Shown here one piece after another: positions 19,750 to 31,760 of a stretch of DNA of 64,000 nt (positions are counted from its first letter, which is position 1; each line of letters starts with the position of its first letter). The notes beneath the pieces are model-generated. The model did not search any database. It saw only the letters and a program-made list of their open reading frames with translations, and was not told the DNA's origin. Position numbers and translations under genes: made by a program. Source of the DNA: Halomonas elongata (lineage in GTDB: Bacteria > Pseudomonadota > Gammaproteobacteria > Pseudomonadales > Halomonadaceae); assembly GCF_029081005.1 (NCBI RefSeq), contig NZ_JAJQTQ010000003.1, positions 177,557-241,556 of the forward strand. The letters are read 5' to 3'.

Positions 19750-21747
19750 TTGAGTAGCGAAATCATCAAAGTGCCCGATATCGGTGGCGATACCGATGTC
19801 GAAATCATCGAGATCGCGGTGTCGGAAGGCGATGTCATCGAGCCCGAGGACACCCTGATCACACTGGAATCCGACAAGGCCAGCATGGACGTGCCGTCGC
19901 CCCAGGGCGGCAAGGTGCTGAAAGTGCTGGTCAAGGAGGGCGATACCGTCTCCGAGGGTGACGGCATCGTCGAAATCGAGGCCGAAGGCGGCGGTGACGC
20001 CGGCGATGGCGAAGATGAAACCTCCGAGGAGGCGTCGAGCCCGGCGCCGGACGAAGCGTCGGCCGACGAGGCACCGGCCGAGCCAGCCGCCGCGTCCGGT
20101 GGCGGTACTCGCACCGTGGATATCAAGGTGCCCGACCTCGGCGGCGCGTCCGATGTCGAGATCATCGAGGTGGCGGCCAGCGAGGGCGACACACTCGATG
20201 CCGAGGACACCCTGATCACCCTGGAGTCCGACAAGGCCTCCATGGATGTGCCGAGTCCCCATGCCGGCAAGCTGGTCAGCCTGACGGTCAAGGAAGGCGA
20301 CACCGTGTCCGAGGGCGACGTGATCGGCAGCATGGAAATCGCCGGCGAGTCGGGCGGGGGCGAGGTGAGCGAGCCTGCCCCGGCCGCCGAGTCACCGAGC
20401 GAGCCGGAAGCCGATGCCGCGCCCGAGACCTCCGACGAGTCCGCCGGCGGCGAGCCTGAGCGCAAGGAAGTCCGTGTGCCGGATCTCGGTGGTGCCAGCG
20501 ACGTGCCGATCATCGAGCTGGCGGTCGCCGAGGGCGATGAGGTCGAGGCAGAGGATCCGCTGATCACGCTGGAATCCGACAAGGCCTCCATGGACGTGCC
20601 GAGCCCCCACAAGGGCAAGCTGGTCGAGCTGAAGGTCAAGGAAGGCGATAGCGTCTCCGAAGGCGACGTGATCGCCATCATCGAGACCGCCGGCGCCAAG
20701 CCCGCACCGAAGAAGGCCGAGCGGAAGCCGACCGAGGCGCCGAGTGCCAAGCGCGAATCGAGCGACGACAAGCCTGCCGCGCCGGTCGGCCGGCCGAGCC
20801 CCGAGGCGGAGATGGCGGCTCACAAGCCCCGCGACGGCAAGCTGGTGCATGCCGGTCCGGCGGTCCGCATGCTGGCTCGCGAACTGGGGGTCGATCTGGG
20901 GCTTGTCAAGCCCAGTGGTCCCAAGGATCGGGTGCTCAAGGAAGACGTGCATGCCTACGTCAAGCAGGTGATGGCTGGTCAGGCCAAGGCGCCCGCGGGG
21001 GCTGCCGCCGAGGGTGGTTCGGGCATCCCGCCGATCCCCGACGTCGACTTCAGCCAGTTCGGCGAGGTCGAGGAGCAGCCGATGGGTCGCCTGATGAAGA
21101 TGGGCGCGACCAACCTGCATCGCAGCTGGGTCAACCTGCCCCACGTGACCCAGTTCGACGAGGCCGATATCACCGAACTGGAGGCCTTCCGCAAGTCCAT
21201 GAAGGCCGAGGCGGAGGCCCAGCTCACGCCGCTGCCGTTCCTGATCAAGGCCTGTGCCTTCGCGCTCAGGAAGTTCCCGCAGTTCAACGTCAGCCTGAAG
21301 AGCGACGGCGAGACCGTGGTGCACAAGAAATACGTGCACATCGGCATCGCCGTGGATACACCGGACGGGTTGATGGTGCCGGTGATCCGTGACGCCGACC
21401 AGAAGTCGCTGATCGATCTGGCCAAGGAATCCGTCGAGCTGGCCGGCAAGGCGCAGTCGAAGAAGCTCAAGCGCGAAGAGATGACCGGAGGCTGCTTCAC
21501 CATCTCCAGCCTGGGCTCCATCGGTGGCACGGCCTTCACGCCCATCGTCAACGCCCCGGAGGTCGCCATCCTCGGCGTCTCCAAGTCCCAGACCAAACCG
21601 GTATGGGATGGTCAGGCCTTCCAGCCACGGCTGATGATGCCGCTGTCACTTTCCTATGACCACCGTGCGGTCAATGGTGCCGACGCGGCGCGCTTCACCG
21701 CCTTCCTGGGACAGGTGCTGACGGATATCCGTCGCTTGCTGCTCTGA
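19750..21747 (+). CDS. aceF: dihydrolipoyllysine acetyltransferase (E2), three lipoyl domains
   Basis: Core of the pyruvate dehydrogenase complex. It begins with TTG at 19750, after GAAGGAGCG. Order: three lipoyl domains (about 1-80, 118-198, 236-315), each with ESDKASMDVPSP where the lysine carries lipoate (K43 in the first), joined by Ala/Pro/Glu-rich linkers; an E1/E3-binding domain with GPAVRMLARELGVDLGLV (about 370-405); and the catalytic acyltransferase domain (about 435-665) ending in YDHRAVNGADAARF. The linkers are strongly acidic, in keeping with a salt-tolerant bacterium. Confidence 0.97.
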   Translation: MSSEIIKVPDIGGDTDVEIIEIAVSEGDVIEPEDTLITLESDKASMDVPSPQGGKVLKVLVKEGDTVSEGDGIVEIEAEGGGDAGDGEDETSEEASSPAPDEASADEAPAEPAAASGGGTRTVDIKVPDLGGASDVEIIEVAASEGDTLDAEDTLITLESDKASMDVPSPHAGKLVSLTVKEGDTVSEGDVIGSMEIAGESGGGEVSEPAPAAESPSEPEADAAPETSDESAGGEPERKEVRVPDLGGASDVPIIELAVAEGDEVEAEDPLITLESDKASMDVPSPHKGKLVELKVKEGDSVSEGDVIAIIETAGAKPAPKKAERKPTEAPSAKRESSDDKPAAPVGRPSPEAEMAAHKPRDGKLVHAGPAVRMLARELGVDLGLVKPSGPKDRVLKEDVHAYVKQVMAGQAKAPAGAAAEGGSGIPPIPDVDFSQFGEVEEQPMGRLMKMGATNLHRSWVNLPHVTQFDEADITELEAFRKSMKAEAEAQLTPLPFLIKACAFALRKFPQFNVSLKSDGETVVHKKYVHIGIAVDTPDGLMVPVIRDADQKSLIDLAKESVELAGKAQSKKLKREEMTGGCFTISSLGSIGGTAFTPIVNAPEVAILGVSKSQTKPVWDGQAFQPRLMMPLSLSYDHRAVNGADAARFTAFLGQVLTDIRRLLL

Positions 21748-21770
21748 GAAGCGTCGATGCCATGACCATG

Positions 21771-22662
<892 letters not shown>

Positions 22663-22722
22663 GGAAAGGCGGGCAACCTGTCTTCGCTCGCGACGGAATC
22701 CCACGCTTTTCTTCGTTCTGAT

Positions 22723-22750
22723 AACGGCCCGCATTGTGCGGGCCGTTGTC
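22723..22750 (+). terminator. probable terminator of adk
   Basis: Perfect 11-base stem AACGGCCCGCA / TGCGGGCCGTT (22723-22733 with 22737-22747), loop TTG, then GTC; the T run is poor. A TATAAT follows at 22752-22757 and may be part of a tsaB promoter, but no good -35 is placed before it. Confidence 0.6.
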
Positions 22751-22789
22751 GTATAATGCCCCGACATTTTCCATCATCGCGTATCTCCC

Positions 22790-23494
22790 ATGCCGATCCT
22801 GCTGGCCCTGGATGCCTCCTCGAGCGCCTGTTCCGCCGCCTTGTTGCGCCGCCAAGACGACCGTCCGGACGAGTTGATCTCCCGTTTCGAGCTTGCCCCA
22901 CGGGCGCATACACGACGCCTCCTGCCGATGGTCGACGAGGTGCTCGACGAGGCCGGCGTGACGCCCACCGACCTCGATGCCGTCGCCTATGGTCGAGGCC
23001 CTGGCTCCTTCACTGGGCTGCGCATTGCGGCGGGTGCCGCCCAGGGGCTGGCCTTCGGCCTGGATCGTCCCCTGCTCGGCGTCTCGACGCTTCAGGCCCT
23101 GGCCCTGGGGGCTCATCGACGCCATCACTATCGTTACCTGATCACGGCCCTGGATGCGCGCATGGGCGAGGTCTATGCCGCTTGCTGGCGCTGCCACCAG
23201 GGTCGGGTGGAAGCGCTGGACCAGGAGGCGGTGCTGCCGCCGGAACGGCTACGGTTGCCCGAAGGGCATGACGATCACGACTGGGTCGGCGTCGGATCCG
23301 GCTGGACGTTGCGGCAGTCCATGCCTGCCGGGACACAGGCGGCCATGAGCCTGTGCCTGCCGGACCTGGATGTCGCTGCCGAGGATCTGGTGCTGTTGGC
23401 CGCCGAGGCCTTTGCCGCCGGCGAGGGCCGGCCGGCTCATGAGGTACAGCCGGTCTATCTGCGTGACCAGGTCGCCTGGCGCAAGTCGCAATGA
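22790..23494 (+). CDS. tsaB: tRNA threonylcarbamoyladenosine biosynthesis protein TsaB
   Basis: Non-catalytic partner of TsaD and TsaE in making t6A37 of ANN-reading tRNAs. The 234 residues begin [16 protein letters not shown] and contain [20 protein letters not shown], the ASKHA-fold signature of this family. The C-terminal part ends [10 protein letters not shown]. The TGA overlaps rsmJ (ATGA). trmO, which acts on the same modified base, is also in this window but in another operon. Confidence 0.95.
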   Translation: MPILLALDASSSACSAALLRRQDDRPDELISRFELAPRAHTRRLLPMVDEVLDEAGVTPTDLDAVAYGRGPGSFTGLRIAAGAAQGLAFGLDRPLLGVSTLQALALGAHRRHHYRYLITALDARMGEVYAACWRCHQGRVEALDQEAVLPPERLRLPEGHDDHDWVGVGSGWTLRQSMPAGTQAAMSLCLPDLDVAAEDLVLLAAEAFAAGEGRPAHEVQPVYLRDQVAWRKSQ

Positions 23495-24258
23495 GCACTG
23501 GTAGCCGCGTCGCGGTCGAGGGCGCTGCAGACCTTGCCGCGCGCTGGGGGCTGCCCCTGCGCGTCGACGCACCGGAGGCCCCGTTGGTGTTGCGCCGTGA
23601 GGGCGAACGACTGGTGCTGGCCGGTGATCCGGGCAATTACGGCAATCCCCTGGCGGTGGATTTCGTGGCCGGGCGGGTCGCCCATCGCCGCCGCTTCGGC
23701 GGAGGACGAGGTCAGTTGATCGCTCGGGCCTGTGGCCTCGGCAAGGGCGTGACGCCCTCGGTGGTGGATGCCACCGCAGGACTGGGCCGCGACGCCTTCG
23801 TGCTGGCGTCACTCGGGGCCGAGGTGCTGCTGGTCGAGCGCGTACCGGCCATCGCCGCCTTGCTGGAGGACGGCCTGGCCCGTGCCGCCGCCGATCCCGA
23901 TACCGCCGAGATCGCATCACGCATGAGGCTCGCGCATGGCGATGCCGGTCGTGACCTGGCGCACCGGGTAGAGGAAGGGGGCATCGAGCCCCAGGTCATC
24001 CACCTGGACCCCATGTTTCCCCATCGCGCCAAGTCGGCACTGGTCAAGAAGGAAATGCGGCTGTTCCGCGAACTGGCCGGCGACGACGCCGATGCCCCGC
24101 GGCTGCTGGAAGCGGCGCTGGACGTGGCGACGCATCGCGTGGTCGTCAAGCGACCGCGCAAGGCGCCCCCCATCGAGGGGCCGGCGCCACGGCATACCCT
24201 CGAAGGCAAGACCAGCCGCTATGACCTGTATGTTCATCGCTCGCTCAACGCATCATAG
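23491..24258 (+). CDS. rsmJ: 16S rRNA (guanine1516-N2)-methyltransferase RsmJ
   Basis: SAM-dependent methyltransferase acting on G1516 of 16S rRNA. 255 residues. Motifs: [20 protein letters not shown] (SAM site), then VHRVEEG-like region leading to [20 protein letters not shown], which is diagnostic for the YhiQ/RsmJ family, and [11 protein letters not shown] near the end. It is coupled to tsaB by overlapping start and stop and convergent with plsB (10-base gap). Confidence 0.95.
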   Translation: MSTGSRVAVEGAADLAARWGLPLRVDAPEAPLVLRREGERLVLAGDPGNYGNPLAVDFVAGRVAHRRRFGGGRGQLIARACGLGKGVTPSVVDATAGLGRDAFVLASLGAEVLLVERVPAIAALLEDGLARAAADPDTAEIASRMRLAHGDAGRDLAHRVEEGGIEPQVIHLDPMFPHRAKSALVKKEMRLFRELAGDDADAPRLLEAALDVATHRVVVKRPRKAPPIEGPAPRHTLEGKTSRYDLYVHRSLNAS

Positions 24259-24268
24259 CGGTCGTGTC

Positions 24269-26704
24269 TCACACCTCGGCATGTCGCGCGATTCGCTGCA
24301 GGCGATGACGCAGCGCCGGGTCGAACAGTGTCTGTCCGCGTAGCGCGCCTTCGCGCAGCCGCGAACCGTAATACAGTCGTCCTTCCCGGGTGCGCAGCCA
24401 GCCTTCGGCCTCGAGGCTATGCACCAGGCCCGCGAACAGTCGTGCGTCGAAGAATTCCGGCGAATCGCGTCCGGTCAGGCGCGCCAGGCGTTCGGCCAGC
24501 TGTCGGGTACGTTCGGTCAAGGCGTCACGGGTGAAGTGCCCCGGGGCCTCACCGAGCAGTACCGAGAGCAGCAGGTAACCGCGTTCCAGCGGGGGCTGCA
24601 TGAGCCGGCCCAGCATGCGCAACTGTTCCCCGCCGGTCAGCGAAGTGGTGCGCCGCCATGTCTCGGCGTCACGTTCCAGTAGCCCCTGCGTGGCGAGGGA
24701 TTCAAGTGTGTCGGCCAGTGCCTCGCGCAACGAGGCCGCGGGCGCGATGGCGAATTCCCGAACCAGTACCGGCCAGCTCGGTGCCAGCAGGCGCTCCAGG
24801 CCGTCCAGGGTGTGGCTGGCCTGGTGGCGGAAGGCGAAGGCGGCAAGGCCGGTGAGCGCATAGAGGTGCAGGACGTTGTTGCGATACCAGCCCAGCAGCG
24901 TGGCCCGGGCCGGGGCGGCGGTGACCAGGTCACCCAATGCATGAGGGTGATACTCGAGCATGCCCAGCGAGCGTACCTGATCGATCCAGTCGCCGGGCTC
25001 GCCGGGCGGCAGGGCGATGGCGCTTTCACGGCCCAGCGCGGCCAGCAGCGTCAGGTGGCGCTCCAGCAATGCCGCTTCGATGGCATGGTGCGGCGTGGCC
25101 AGGATGCCGAGGGCGACCAGGTTGACCGGGTTGAGCGAGGCGGCGGCATTGATGCGCCGCGTCAGCGTTTCACCGAGCTCGGTGACCGCGGCGCGTCGCC
25201 AGTCGGGGCGCGCATCCTCGGTGGAAGCGTCGCGCCAGTCTGGCCTGAGGTGGTCGAGGAAGTCGGCCAGCGACAGCGGATCGCCGATGTTCACCGCGAC
25301 GCGGCCATGGGGCTCACGCAGTCGCCGCACGATTCGCAGCAGGGCCAGCGGTGACTCCTTGCGCTTGCGGCCACCGGCGAGTTCGCGCTGATAACTGGCT
25401 TCCTCGAGGATGCGTTCATAGCCGATGTAGACCGGCACGAAGACCAGCGATGGCGTGCCTTCCCGCTGGCTGCGCAGGAAGGAGTCCAGGGTCATGGACA
25501 GCATGCCGGGGCGGGGCGGCAGCATCCTGCCGCTGCGCGACCGGCCGCCCTCGATGAAGTATTCCAGTGGATGCCCGCGGTTGAGCAGGCGATGCAGGTA
25601 TTCCTTGAAGACCGCCGAATACAGGGGCTGGCCCCGGAAGCTGCGGCGCATGAAGAAGGCGCCACCGCGACGCAGCAAGGGGCCGATCAGGGGCATGTCG
25701 AGATTGCGTCCGGCGGCGATGTGCGGAGGCATCAGCCCCTGGGTATAGAGCACATAGGACAGCAGCAGATAGTCGATGTGGCTGCGATGACAGGGCACGT
25801 AGACGAGGGTGTGCTCACCGGCCAGGGCCTTGACGCTTTCCAGTCCTCGCGCATCGACGCCATCGTAGAGACGGTTCCACAATCGGCGCAGCACACCATC
25901 GAGGAAGCGCAGCACCGGGTAGCTCATGCTGGAGGCGATCTCCCGGCCATAGCGTCGTGCGCGTCTCGTCAGACGCGAGCGCTGGCGGGGCGACTGACCG
26001 GCCTGGTCGTCGATGGCGCGACGCACCGGCTCGCTGCGTGCCACGCCTTCGATCATGGTCCGGCGGTGGGACAGGTCCGGCCCCAGTACCCGAGAGCGCA
26101 TGCGCCGGAAATGCACGCGCAGCAGGCGGGCGGCCTTGCGGTCGGTGAGAGACGGCTCGCGTCCGTCGTCGAGTTCGGCGAGGCGCAGGGGAGCGCCGAA
26201 ATGGACCTCCAGATCGCGGCCGTTGACCATGACCGCCAGCAGGCGTCTCAGCCGACCGGTGAGGCGCCAGCTGTCGGCCGCCAGTAGTTGCCAGAGACCG
26301 AAGCGCTTGCCCGGGGCGCGCCCCCAGAAGATGCTGACGGGGACCAGTTGAATGTCGCGGCCGGTGTCACGGTACGCCTCGATGGCTGCCTGGAAGGGCG
26401 AGCGTGAGCCTTGTCGGCGTTGCCACAGGCGTCGCCGCGTGCTGGGCAGCGAGAGCTGGGCGGGCAGGGTGTGTGCACCGAGTTGCCTCGGCGTGATGGC
26501 GTCGGGCAGGTCCTGTTGGCGGGTCAGGACCTCGAGCAGCAACCCGTCGGAGAGAGACGAACGCGGCAGGACATACAGGGTTGTCAGGTCGGGATCGAGC
26601 CCGAGGGACGCCGGGGCGGGTTCGAGCAGGCGTACCTGGGTCCAGGCGTCGATCAGTCGGCGCAAGGGCGCGCGGAGTGGATTGACGGGAGCGGCGTTGG
26701 CCAT
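24269..26704 (-). CDS. plsB: glycerol-3-phosphate 1-O-acyltransferase
   Basis: Membrane-associated acyltransferase that makes 1-acyl-glycerol-3-phosphate, the first step of phospholipid synthesis. The 811 residues match E. coli PlsB (807). Acyltransferase blocks: VYVPCHRSHIDYLLLSYVLY (HX4D), GAFFMRRSFRG, YFIEGGRSRSGRMLPPRPG and VPVYIGYERI. pgpA and the phospholipase D-type gene nearby also act on phospholipids, but on other transcripts; the last is divergent from plsB. Confidence 0.96.
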   Translation of the reverse strand: MANAAPVNPLRAPLRRLIDAWTQVRLLEPAPASLGLDPDLTTLYVLPRSSLSDGLLLEVLTRQQDLPDAITPRQLGAHTLPAQLSLPSTRRRLWQRRQGSRSPFQAAIEAYRDTGRDIQLVPVSIFWGRAPGKRFGLWQLLAADSWRLTGRLRRLLAVMVNGRDLEVHFGAPLRLAELDDGREPSLTDRKAARLLRVHFRRMRSRVLGPDLSHRRTMIEGVARSEPVRRAIDDQAGQSPRQRSRLTRRARRYGREIASSMSYPVLRFLDGVLRRLWNRLYDGVDARGLESVKALAGEHTLVYVPCHRSHIDYLLLSYVLYTQGLMPPHIAAGRNLDMPLIGPLLRRGGAFFMRRSFRGQPLYSAVFKEYLHRLLNRGHPLEYFIEGGRSRSGRMLPPRPGMLSMTLDSFLRSQREGTPSLVFVPVYIGYERILEEASYQRELAGGRKRKESPLALLRIVRRLREPHGRVAVNIGDPLSLADFLDHLRPDWRDASTEDARPDWRRAAVTELGETLTRRINAAASLNPVNLVALGILATPHHAIEAALLERHLTLLAALGRESAIALPPGEPGDWIDQVRSLGMLEYHPHALGDLVTAAPARATLLGWYRNNVLHLYALTGLAAFAFRHQASHTLDGLERLLAPSWPVLVREFAIAPAASLREALADTLESLATQGLLERDAETWRRTTSLTGGEQLRMLGRLMQPPLERGYLLLSVLLGEAPGHFTRDALTERTRQLAERLARLTGRDSPEFFDARLFAGLVHSLEAEGWLRTREGRLYYGSRLREGALRGQTLFDPALRHRLQRIARHAEV

Positions 26705-26834
26705 GCGGTCGCCCTTGAGGAGGATGAACGGGCAGTATAACGGCGCCCTGCGGTGGGGTCAGGGCATTCCGTGCTTTTCCCGGGGCCGCGAAGATGCCTC
26801 AATAGTCTCGGGCGTATGGAGGAGGAAGAGGGAG

Positions 26835-27953
26835 ATGTCGGGACCCTGGCGGGATGCCAATCACTTCCAGTTGCTGCCCGAGGCGTCGCGCTTCCTGCCG
26901 GCCATGTTCGAGGCCGTCGGCGCGGCTCGGGGATCGTTGCTGATCGAACTGTACCTGATGGAATCGGGGCGCCTGGCCACGATGGTGATCGAGGCGCTGC
27001 TGGATGCGGTGTCGCGCGGGGTATCGGTGCGGCTTATGCTCGACGGTTACGGGGCCATGGGCTTGTCGATGGCAGACCGTCGTCGCCTGGAAGCGGGCGG
27101 TGTGGCCCTGCGCTGGTTCAATCCGCTGGGATGGCACTCTCTGGCGCGTAACCTGACCCGCGACCATCGCAAGCTGGTGGTCGTGGACGGGCGGGTGGCC
27201 TTCACCGGCGGTTTCGGTGCGGTCGATGACTTTCTCGAGGCCTGGTATGAGGTGGCGGTACGCATCGAGGGGCCGGTGGTGGCCGACTGGGAGCGCTTGT
27301 TCGTGTCACTCTGGGACTCGCCATTGACGCGGGACAGTGGGGGCGCCTCGCGCCTGCCAAGCCTGCTGCCCGGGCCGTCGGCATCATCGGAGGGACGCAT
27401 GCGAGGCCGTGTCGTCTGGGGGCGAGGCTATCGCTATCAGGCCATCCGGCTGTCCTTGCAGCATCGTGTGGAGGATGCACGGCAGCGTATCTGGATGTGC
27501 ACGCCCTACTTCGTGCCGACCCTGGGACTGCGAAGACGGCTCGCGCGTGCCGCGCGGCGCGGGGTGGAAGTGCGTCTGCTGCTGCCCGGCGGAGCCCATG
27601 ACCATCCCGGCGTACGTTACGCCGGCCAGCGTTTCTATGGGCGTCTGCTACGAGCCGGTGTGCGTATCTTCGAATTTCAGCCGTCCTTCATTCACGCCAA
27701 GTTCGCGCTGGTCGACGACTGGGCAAGTCTCGGCTCCTGCAATTTCGACCACTGGAGCCTGCAGTGGAATCTCGAGGCCAACCAGGAAGTGGACGACGCG
27801 GGTTTCGCCGCCGACGTGGCCGCCCTGTTCGAGCGCAACTTCGCTGCCAGCCGGGAAGTCCAGCGTGACGACTGGGCGCGTCGGCCGCGCGGGCAGCGCT
27901 TCAAGGAATGGCTGTTCGGGCTGCTGGACGGGATGTTGACGAGGCTGCGCTGA
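26835..27953 (+). CDS. phospholipase D-type protein, probable cardiolipin synthase (ClsB-like)
   Basis: 372 residues with two HKD motifs: the first in RDHRKLVVVDGRVAFTGGFG (about residue 115) and the second in FIHAKFALVDDWASLGSCNFD (about residue 285), which together form the active site of the phospholipase D superfamily. No N-terminal membrane anchor is seen, as in ClsB rather than ClsA. The ATG at 26835 follows AGGAGGAAGAGGG; an in-frame extension upstream overlaps plsB. Cardiolipin synthesis is the likeliest role, but other phosphatidyl transfers are possible. Confidence 0.85.
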   Translation: MSGPWRDANHFQLLPEASRFLPAMFEAVGAARGSLLIELYLMESGRLATMVIEALLDAVSRGVSVRLMLDGYGAMGLSMADRRRLEAGGVALRWFNPLGWHSLARNLTRDHRKLVVVDGRVAFTGGFGAVDDFLEAWYEVAVRIEGPVVADWERLFVSLWDSPLTRDSGGASRLPSLLPGPSASSEGRMRGRVVWGRGYRYQAIRLSLQHRVEDARQRIWMCTPYFVPTLGLRRRLARAARRGVEVRLLLPGGAHDHPGVRYAGQRFYGRLLRAGVRIFEFQPSFIHAKFALVDDWASLGSCNFDHWSLQWNLEANQEVDDAGFAADVAALFERNFAASREVQRDDWARRPRGQRFKEWLFGLLDGMLTRLR

Positions 27954-27978
27954 CCCGGTCCGGGCTGCGCCCGGCCCG

Positions 27979-28140
27979 GAGCTGGAAGAACGCCCGCTTC
28001 GCGGGCTTAAGCTTGAAGCTGGAAGAAAAAACTTGACCCCATGCTGTCGGGATTCATGCTGTTTTCCAGCTTCCAGCTTCCAGCTTCCAGCTTCCAGCTT
28101 CCAGCTTCCAGCTTCCAGCTTCCAGCTTCCAGCTTCCAGC
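27979..28140 (+). repeat. composite repeat: hairpins, 64-bp element copy A and 11 x TTCCAGC
   Basis: Fills the spacer between two convergent genes. Order: a hairpin GCCCGC-TTC-GCGGGC (27992-28006); a 64-base element at about 28014-28077 with inverted ends (GAAGCTGGAAGAAAA against TTTTCCAGCTTC) that also occurs at 32524-32586 with close to 90 percent identity by eye; and eleven perfect 7-base units TTCCAGC from 28064 to 28140. The last unit touches the stop codon of the next (minus-strand) gene. Another hairpin (CCGGGC-TGC-GCCCGG, 27960-27974) just upstream may end the phospholipase D-type transcript. Confidence 0.88.
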
Positions 28141-28797
28141 TTACGTCTTGCGCGTGTTCTTGCCTCGCCCGGGCGGTCCCTTGCGGCGTGGTTTGGGCTT
28201 GGGGGCTTCCGGTGGGACGCGATAGTGCAGGTAGAGGTCGAGCACCAGTTCCGGAAGCTGCGCCACCAGCCGTTCCAGTCGCTGGCCGTCGGTGGCCAGT
28301 TCGGCCATGTCGGGCTCGTCGGCGAACAGTCCCGAGAGCAGCATGAAGGGTAGCAGCAGGGTGGCTGCGGCTTCCTCGTCATCGGCGAACCAGGCCGGTT
28401 CGTCGAGGAAGACGCCTTCCATGAAGCCCGCGCACCAGTCGCCGATCGGTGTCTCCTCTGGCGCCAATCCTCCCAGTTCCAGGTCGAACGGCAGTTCGGG
28501 CAGGCCACCGCCCTCCAGTACTTGAATGGCGTTGTGGCGTAGTTGCTCGAGCAACGCAAGGGTCGACGCCTGCTCGGCATCGTCCGCGAAGACCGGCTCG
28601 CCATGAAAGAGTTCCGGCACCCAGGTGGCGGCGGGCACGTCGCTGGGGGCCACGGCCAGGGCAACGAGGAAGCCGTGGGTACCGATCAGGTCCAGGGCGT
28701 CGGCGTCGACCCTTTCCGATTCGAGGAAATCATCGAGCCGGTCGAGGGCTTCATCATCGAGAAGCGGCTGAGGCTGAGGGGTGTCGGTATCGGACAT
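28141..28797 (-). CDS. YecA/YgfB (UPF0149) family protein
   Basis: 218 residues; function unknown. The core (about 10-190) fits the UPF0149 helical family: LLDDEALDRLDDFLES, then GTHGFLVALAVAP, and GDWCAGFMEGVFLD in the middle. The family's optional C-terminal SEC-C zinc motif is absent; instead there is a very basic tail (PKPKPRRKGPPGRGKNTRK) that could bind nucleic acid. The body is very acidic. The stop codon is immediately next to the heptanucleotide array. Confidence 0.82.
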   Translation of the reverse strand: MSDTDTPQPQPLLDDEALDRLDDFLESERVDADALDLIGTHGFLVALAVAPSDVPAATWVPELFHGEPVFADDAEQASTLALLEQLRHNAIQVLEGGGLPELPFDLELGGLAPEETPIGDWCAGFMEGVFLDEPAWFADDEEAAATLLLPFMLLSGLFADEPDMAELATDGQRLERLVAQLPELVLDLYLHYRVPPEAPKPKPRRKGPPGRGKNTRKT

Positions 28798-28860
28798 GGT
28801 GGCATGGCTCTGGCTGATGGGACTTTACGCCGCCGTGGCGTGGCGCCATTCTAGCACCCC

Positions 28861-29421
28861 ATGATCCATCCCGTGTTGCCCGACCCCGATACCGAATGGC
28901 TTGATGCTCTCGATCGCGCCGCCAGCCAGCGCGCATTGCGCGAGCGGGTCGAGGCCGCCTGGCGATTGTGTCGTGAGGTGCATGACACCCTGCCGCGCCC
29001 GGCCGTCTGGCTGGACCTGCGAGGCAAGGGTGCCGGGCAGGCTCATTTCGGTCGCGGCGGCCTGAGGTTCAATCCGACGCTCTTCGACGAGAACCGTCGT
29101 GCCTTTCTCGTCGAGGTGGTTCCCCACGAGGTGGCCCACTGGCTGGTGCATCACCTGGCGGATGGCCATCGGGCACGCCCCCATGGCCACGAATGGCGGA
29201 CGGTGATGCGCGAGCTGTTCGGGCTGCCGCCGCATGCCACGCATCGTTTCGATACCGGTCGCTCGAGTCCCGAGCCCTATCGCTATCGCTGTGGCTGTCG
29301 AGAGCATGGTTTCTCGGCGCGTCGTCATGGTCTGGCCCGGCGAGGGCGTCAGTATCATTGTCGGAGCTGTGGTCAGCCGTTGGTCTACATGAGGTTTTCG
29401 AAGGCTGATGATTCGATTTAA
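28861..29421 (+). CDS. sprT: SprT-like zinc metalloprotease-fold protein
   Basis: 186 residues of the SprT/Spartan family. Zinc motif HEVAH (H89, E90, H93) within VPHEVAHWLVHHL, a further histidine in PHGHEWRTVM, and a C-terminal zinc ribbon (YRCGCREHGF, then YHCRSCGQPLVY). Eukaryotic relatives degrade DNA-protein crosslinks; the bacterial role is not settled. The ATG at 28861 has no clear ribosome site. It is divergent from the YecA-like gene with 63 bases between them. Confidence 0.88.
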   Translation: MIHPVLPDPDTEWLDALDRAASQRALRERVEAAWRLCREVHDTLPRPAVWLDLRGKGAGQAHFGRGGLRFNPTLFDENRRAFLVEVVPHEVAHWLVHHLADGHRARPHGHEWRTVMRELFGLPPHATHRFDTGRSSPEPYRYRCGCREHGFSARRHGLARRGRQYHCRSCGQPLVYMRFSKADDSI

Positions 29422-29585
29422 CTCACTGTTATAAAAAAGAAAATCGTTCATACCAATGTCTAAGGGGAAGCCGGGCCGACAGGGGGTTATGCTGGGTTCG
29501 TCTTACATGGCGCCGATCGACGCTGCGTCGCGCCGGATCGGCTTCATTCACCTGAAGGGATCATCCCGAGGACAGAGGCATTTCG
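29422..29585 (+). promoter_or_regulatory. acs upstream region with leader hairpin
   Basis: An AT-rich stretch (29418-29445) is followed by CATACCAATG at 29449-29458, whose reverse complement contains the TTGGTAT also seen upstream of the acetate-type symporter (40725-40731). Nearer the gene, GCCGATC (29512-29518) pairs with GATCGGC (29536-29542) to form a leader hairpin. The regulator of this promoter is probably the response regulator encoded just downstream; its site is not known to me. Confidence 0.4.
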
Positions 29586-31535
<1,950 letters not shown>

Positions 31536-31599
31536 TCGTCGCGTCAGTGCGTGCCCCGTGGCATGGTGGGCGGCTCAGCCGTCCATCGTCCTGTACTGC

Positions 31600-31622
31600 A
31601 GCCGGCCATGGGCCGGCTTTTT
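31600..31622 (+). terminator. Rho-independent terminator of acs
   Basis: Stem AGCCGGCC / GGCCGGCT (31600-31607 with 31611-31618), loop ATG, then TTTT. It separates acs from the response regulator gene. Confidence 0.88.
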
Positions 31623-31760
31623 CATGACGTTGACGGAAAGTGTCGACAATTCAGGTGGATCGCTTGGGCATTGCCTCGGCCATGGGGTAACATGCGGTAA
31701 AATACAAGCGTCCAGCAGGCGGCGGGCCCGCCCGTTGCATCCCGGAACCGGAGGAGAACC

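Noticed and set aside
19750..20700. Near-identical repeats in aceF
   Set aside because: They are the three lipoyl domains normal for this enzyme, not an element.
28033..28353. Proteins with repeated LPASSFQ-type sequence
   Set aside because: They are readings of the TTCCAGC array in the reverse direction of the YecA-like gene.
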